64,000 bases of DNA from Xanthocytophaga flava (GTDB lineage Bacteria > Bacteroidota > Bacteroidia > Cytophagales > 172606-1): assembly GCF_030068545.1 (NCBI RefSeq), contig NZ_JASJOR010000026.1, positions 1 through 64,000 of the forward strand. Direction: 5' to 3'. Each line of letters opens with the position of its first letter. Position 1 is the first letter of the stretch. This document shows positions 60,411 to 64,000 of the stretch, in pieces. The notes below the pieces were generated by a model. The model searched no databases and had not been told where the DNA came from. It saw only the letters and a program-made list of their open reading frames with translations. The position numbers were made by a program, and so were the translations under genes.

Positions 60411-61814
60411 TTATTCCCACTCAGTATGGAAAATGCCTTCTCTGTCGAGACGTTCGTACGTATGTGAGCCAAAGAAGTCACGTTGAGCCTGAATCAGGTT
60501 AGATGGCAGACGTCCACTACGATAGGCATCGAAGTATGACAAACAAGCTGCCAGTGCAGGAACCGGGATGCCACTGGTAACACCATAACTAATTACCTGG
60601 CGGGTAGCAGCCTGAACAGCATTTACTTCCTTCGCTGTTGTTTCGTCCAGTAACAGGTTAGCCAGATCAGGCGTTTTGCTGTATGCCTGACGGATATGTT
60701 CCAGTAATCCAGCCCGGATGATACAACCACCACGCCAGATACGGGCTACTGTTTCCAGTTCCAGACCATATTTATATTCTTCAGAGGCAGTAGTCAATTG
60801 AGCTAATCCTTGTGCATAGGTAATAATGTAGGCAAAGTAAAGAGCCTGTTCGATCTGATCTACAACTGCTTTCTTATCTCCACTGATAGCAGAAGTAGTA
60901 CCATACAGTTTTTCTGCCTGTACCCGTTCTTCTTTCAGAGCTGACAATTCACGCATGGTTACTGCCATATCGATAGTAGGTACAGGAGTGCCCAGATCCA
61001 TCGCATTCTGAGACGTCCATTTTCCAGTACCTTTTTGTTTGGCACGATCCAGAATCGCATCTACCAGTTTGCCAGATGCCAGCGTATCATCTGTAGTAAA
61101 GATGGAGGCTGTAATTTCGATCAGGAAAGACTGAAGGCGTTGGGTATTCCAGCGAGCATATACTTCGTGTAATTCTTCGTTGGTAAGTCCCAGCCCCCGT
61201 TTCATCAGATCGTAGGTTTCAGAGATCAACTGCATCAGACCATACTCAATCCCGTTGTGTACCATCTTTACATAGTTACCAGCCGAGCCGGAACCCAGAT
61301 AGGCTACACAAGGATCTCCGTTTACTTTTGCAGATACGGCTTCCAGAATAGGTTGCACAATACCATACGCATCTTTAGGGCCACCCGGCATGATACTTGG
61401 ACCGAAACGAGCACCTTTAGATCCGCCAGAAACACCAATACCCATAAAATGAATTCCTTTTTCACTCAGGTATTTTTCACGGCGGTTGGTATCTGTATAA
61501 AACGAGTTACCTCCATCAATGAGCAGATCGCCTTTATCCAGTAAAGGAAGCAGGTCTTCAATTACTGCATCTACAGGGCCACCTGCAGGTACCAGCAGCA
61601 TAATTGTTCGCGGACTTTTCAGGGATGATACAAATTCCTGTTTGGAAGTTGTTCCTTTTACAGGTTTGCCTGAACCTTCCTGATGCAGGGCGGTTGATTT
61701 GGCTGTATCAGTATCCAGGCCAATGGCTGAAAATCCATGATCGGCAACGTTTAAAATAAAGTTTCTACCCATCACGCCTAACCCTACCATTCCGAAGTCA
61801 TACTGCTGTGACAT
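60411..61814 (-). CDS. gnd: 6-phosphogluconate dehydrogenase (decarboxylating)
   Basis: This 467-residue enzyme of the oxidative pentose phosphate pathway turns 6-phosphogluconate and NADP into ribulose-5-phosphate, CO2 and NADPH. It has GLGVMGRNFILNVADHGFS (NADP fold), GVSGGSKGARFGPSIMPGG (substrate loop), KMVHNGIEYGLMQ and a C-terminal tail ending FHTEWE. Normal length. It clusters with rpiB and zwf. Confidence 0.96.
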   Translation of the reverse strand: MSQQYDFGMVGLGVMGRNFILNVADHGFSAIGLDTDTAKSTALHQEGSGKPVKGTTSKQEFVSSLKSPRTIMLLVPAGGPVDAVIEDLLPLLDKGDLLIDGGNSFYTDTNRREKYLSEKGIHFMGIGVSGGSKGARFGPSIMPGGPKDAYGIVQPILEAVSAKVNGDPCVAYLGSGSAGNYVKMVHNGIEYGLMQLISETYDLMKRGLGLTNEELHEVYARWNTQRLQSFLIEITASIFTTDDTLASGKLVDAILDRAKQKGTGKWTSQNAMDLGTPVPTIDMAVTMRELSALKEERVQAEKLYGTTSAISGDKKAVVDQIEQALYFAYIITYAQGLAQLTTASEEYKYGLELETVARIWRGGCIIRAGLLEHIRQAYSKTPDLANLLLDETTAKEVNAVQAATRQVISYGVTSGIPVPALAACLSYFDAYRSGRLPSNLIQAQRDFFGSHTYERLDREGIFHTEWE

Positions 61815-61977
61815 ATCTTAATTGAATAATTATGGATGAAAAAAATAAAACAGTGTAATTAGAAAACATATGAACGGTTTATTGCCTCCTTTGATTCAAC
61901 TTTACCTATTAATAAATATTCTTTTGGTTAAGTGCAAAAAGATAAGGTAGAGTCAAACCGAAAATCATTTCAATCCC

Positions 61978-62038
61978 CAGGTTGGTGTTATCACCAACCT
62001 GCATGAAGGAAAGCAACTCGTTGGTGATAACACCAACG
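61978..62038. repeat. Tandem hairpins related to 3660-3749
   Basis: CAGGTTGGTG-TTAT-CACCAACCTG (61978-62001) and CGTTGGTG-ATAA-CACCAACG (62019-62038). The stem bases differ between hairpins but stay paired, as at 3.7 kb. It lies between gnd and rpiB and ends 18 bp after the rpiB stop, so it may terminate or stabilise that mRNA. Confidence 0.6.
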
Positions 62039-62056
62039 ACAGGCAGAAACCTCAAA

Positions 62057-62500
62057 TTATTTTTCCAGTTGCTTGACCTTATTCAGTCGGCGTTCATGAC
62101 GCTCTTCTCCTGAATAGGTTGCTTTCAGAAATGCTTCTGTAATTTCCCAGGCAAGATTTTCTCCGACTACCCTTCCTCCAATACAGATCATATTCATATC
62201 ATCATGTTCTACTCCCTGATGGGCTGAATATGTTTCGGTAATCAGTGCAGCGCGTATTCCTTTGACCTTATTGGCGGTAAAGCAGGCACCTACACCACTA
62301 CCACATAATACCACACCCTTGTCGACCTGTTTGGCAGCTACGGCCTGAGCCAGTGGCACTGTAAAATCAGGATAGTCATCGGCAGCATCATATTTTGTAG
62401 CGCCAAAGTCAGTGACTTCGTATCCAAGAGACTGGATTTTTGCCTTCAATTTCTCTTTTAGTTCAAATCCACCGTGATCGGCAGCGATTCCTATTTTCAT
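62057..62500 (-). CDS. rpiB: Ribose-5-phosphate isomerase B
   Basis: This 147-residue enzyme interconverts ribose-5- and ribulose-5-phosphate. It starts MKIGIAADHGGFELKEKLK, has VVLCGSGVGACFTANKVKGI with the catalytic cysteine region, and HDDMNMICIGGRVVGE. Length fits the RpiB family. It sits between gnd and zwf, forming a pentose-phosphate group with opposite strands. Confidence 0.95.
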   Translation of the reverse strand: MKIGIAADHGGFELKEKLKAKIQSLGYEVTDFGATKYDAADDYPDFTVPLAQAVAAKQVDKGVVLCGSGVGACFTANKVKGIRAALITETYSAHQGVEHDDMNMICIGGRVVGENLAWEITEAFLKATYSGEERHERRLNKVKQLEK

Positions 62501-62661
62501 TTTACAAAAACTTTACAGATAAAAACTTTAGATATATAGGTGCAATAAAAAACATGTTTGTTACCTTAGCTGCACAATTAAACTATATAATGGTGTGTTT
62601 TAAAGGCAGTAACAACCCACAACATCTGTACTAAAACGCTCCACACCCCAAATCTAAGAAA

Positions 62662-64000
62662 ATGAAACAGACAGACAATCACATTCTAGTCATTTTTGGA
62701 GCGTCTGGAGACTTAACCGAACGCAAACTGATTCCGGCTATTTATAATCTGTATTGCAGGTCATTTTTACCAGAGAAGTTTGCGGTATTGGGTGTCAGTC
62801 GCACCAAATTTACAGACGAAGAATATCGAAAAAAAGTTATTCTTGAAAACAAACACCTAAAGGACAATGGATCAGCAGACAAGCAAGCTGCTTTTTCTGA
62901 AAAGATTCATTACCATGCCATGGAGACCAGCGATCCGAATGCCTATGGCTCTCTCAAAGATCGTCTGACACAATTAGATATCTCCGGCAATTACATTTTT
63001 TACCTATCTACCCCACCTAGTTTGTATGAGGTAGTTTCCAGAAGTTTGTCTAATGTGGGGCTAAGCAATGAAGAGGATGGATGGAAACGTATTATTATCG
63101 AAAAGCCATTTGGGTATGATTTGAAAACGGCACTGGAGCTAAACAAGCAATTGTTATCTTACTTTGCAGAGCCACAAATTTATCGTATTGATCATTACCT
63201 GGGTAAAGAAACCGTTCAGAACCTGTTGATCACGCGTTTTGCCAACAGCATTTTTGAACCGCTGTGGAATCGTAACTTTATTCATCACGTAGAAATTACT
63301 GCGGCTGAGACCGTTGGGGTAGAGAAGAGGGGTGGATATTACGATGGTTCAGGTGCTATGCGTGATATGATCCAAAACCACCTGTTGCAATTGGCAGCTT
63401 TGGTGGCAATGGAGCCTCCGGTACAGGCCACAGAAGTTGCTATACGTAACGAACGGATGAAATTATTCCAGTCTCTGCGTCCATTGTCTCCTGAGGATAT
63501 TGAGAAAAATGTAATCCGGGGACAATATACCAGTGCCACTATTCATGGTGAAACTGTTCCCGGCTATCGGGAAGAAGAAGGGGTTTCGCCTGAATCCCGT
63601 ACGGAGACCTATGTTGCCATGAAATTCTTTATTGACAACTGGCGTTGGTCGGGGGTACCATTTTATATCCGTACCGGTAAACGCATGCCTACACGGGTGA
63701 CAGAGATCGTTATCCATTTTAATCCGACTCCGCACCACCTGTTTGTTAAAAATACAGGCGTGATGAACCAGGATAACATGCTCATTATTCGTATTCAGCC
63801 AGATGAGGGTATGCTATTGAAGTTTGCCATGAAGATTCCAGGTGAAGGATTGCGGGTAACAGATGTAGATATGGACTTCCATTACAAAGATCTGGCAGAT
63901 ACCTATATTCCGGAGGCTTACGAACGACTACTCCTTGACTGTATACAGGGCGATGCTACACTGTATGCCCGTGGAGATGCTGTTGAAGCTGCCTGGCAGT
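62662..64000 (+). CDS. zwf: Glucose-6-phosphate dehydrogenase (runs off the right edge)
   Basis: The 446 visible codons start MKQTDNHILVIFGASGDLTE (NADP-binding GASGDL, 13-18) and include the substrate-binding YRIDHYLGKE at 174-183. The reading frame continues past base 64000; about 50-60 residues are missing judged by the usual family length. It catalyses the first step of the oxidative pentose phosphate pathway. Divergent from rpiB. A 6-phosphogluconolactonase gene often follows and may lie beyond the window. Confidence 0.96.
   Translation, partial: MKQTDNHILVIFGASGDLTERKLIPAIYNLYCRSFLPEKFAVLGVSRTKFTDEEYRKKVILENKHLKDNGSADKQAAFSEKIHYHAMETSDPNAYGSLKDRLTQLDISGNYIFYLSTPPSLYEVVSRSLSNVGLSNEEDGWKRIIIEKPFGYDLKTALELNKQLLSYFAEPQIYRIDHYLGKETVQNLLITRFANSIFEPLWNRNFIHHVEITAAETVGVEKRGGYYDGSGAMRDMIQNHLLQLAALVAMEPPVQATEVAIRNERMKLFQSLRPLSPEDIEKNVIRGQYTSATIHGETVPGYREEEGVSPESRTETYVAMKFFIDNWRWSGVPFYIRTGKRMPTRVTEIVIHFNPTPHHLFVKNTGVMNQDNMLIIRIQPDEGMLLKFAMKIPGEGLRVTDVDMDFHYKDLADTYIPEAYERLLLDCIQGDATLYARGDAVEAAWQ

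Overview
The window looks like chromosome from a Bacteroidota bacterium, most likely a Cytophagales-type relative; the genus cannot be fixed from sequence alone. Signs are TonB-dependent receptors with carboxypeptidase-regulatory-like N-termini, many short lipoprotein signals (LGC, FSC and SSC lipoboxes), starts mostly without a Shine-Dalgarno, and recurring TAnnTTTG promoter boxes. There are 61 gene calls, one of them a truncated copy and one running off the right edge. I recognised no tRNA or rRNA.

Layout. (1) 1-3 kb: an HxlR regulator divergent from an azoreductase, a small-RNA candidate, and a beta-propeller lipoprotein. (2) 3.0-5.5 kb, minus strand: a phage-lysis-like cassette (T7-lysozyme-type amidase, two coiled-coil proteins, a two-helix holin-like protein, a small exported protein) containing a REP-like repeat cluster. 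(3) 6.2-12.4 kb: an AT-rich, tightly overlapping operon of Vsr endonuclease, C5 cytosine methyltransferase, a double-GHKL ATPase with a histidine-kinase H-box, a receiver-domain protein and an HNH endonuclease. This is the strongest candidate for an unusual system: restriction-modification wired to a phosphorelay-like pair. A second HNH nuclease lies convergently at 12.5-13.5 kb. (4) 13.6-20.5 kb: hypotheticals, then a mobile-element remnant on the minus strand (excisionase-like HTH, RepA-like AAA ATPase, XRE regulator) with an iteron-like tract and a perfect 26-bp hairpin. (5) 20.5-32.3 kb: an alpha/beta hydrolase plus AraC regulator, an Imm26-like protein, an envelope cluster, and Rpn-family nuclease paralogues (one truncated). 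(6) 32.9-51.6 kb: core and metabolic genes (TonB receptor, two Gfo/Idh oxidoreductases, sugar isomerase, ABC exporter, Nudix, Tgt, deacetylase, phosphoesterase). (7) 51.8-60.1 kb: an iron-uptake-like locus (imelysin, di-heme DUF1111 protein, imelysin, HTTM protein, FecA-like receptor) behind two matching palindromic operators. (8) 60.4-64 kb: pentose-phosphate genes gnd, rpiB and the start of zwf.

The intergenic DNA is unusually rich in repeats. I see three families: degenerate arrays with a 28-29 bp period, including one with an exact 28-bp register over at least seven units; MITE-like elements of about 350 bp carrying a stem with compensatory base changes, in five copies; and dispersed hairpin elements. 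These repeats generate many spurious reading frames and, in one case, a doubtful gene start.
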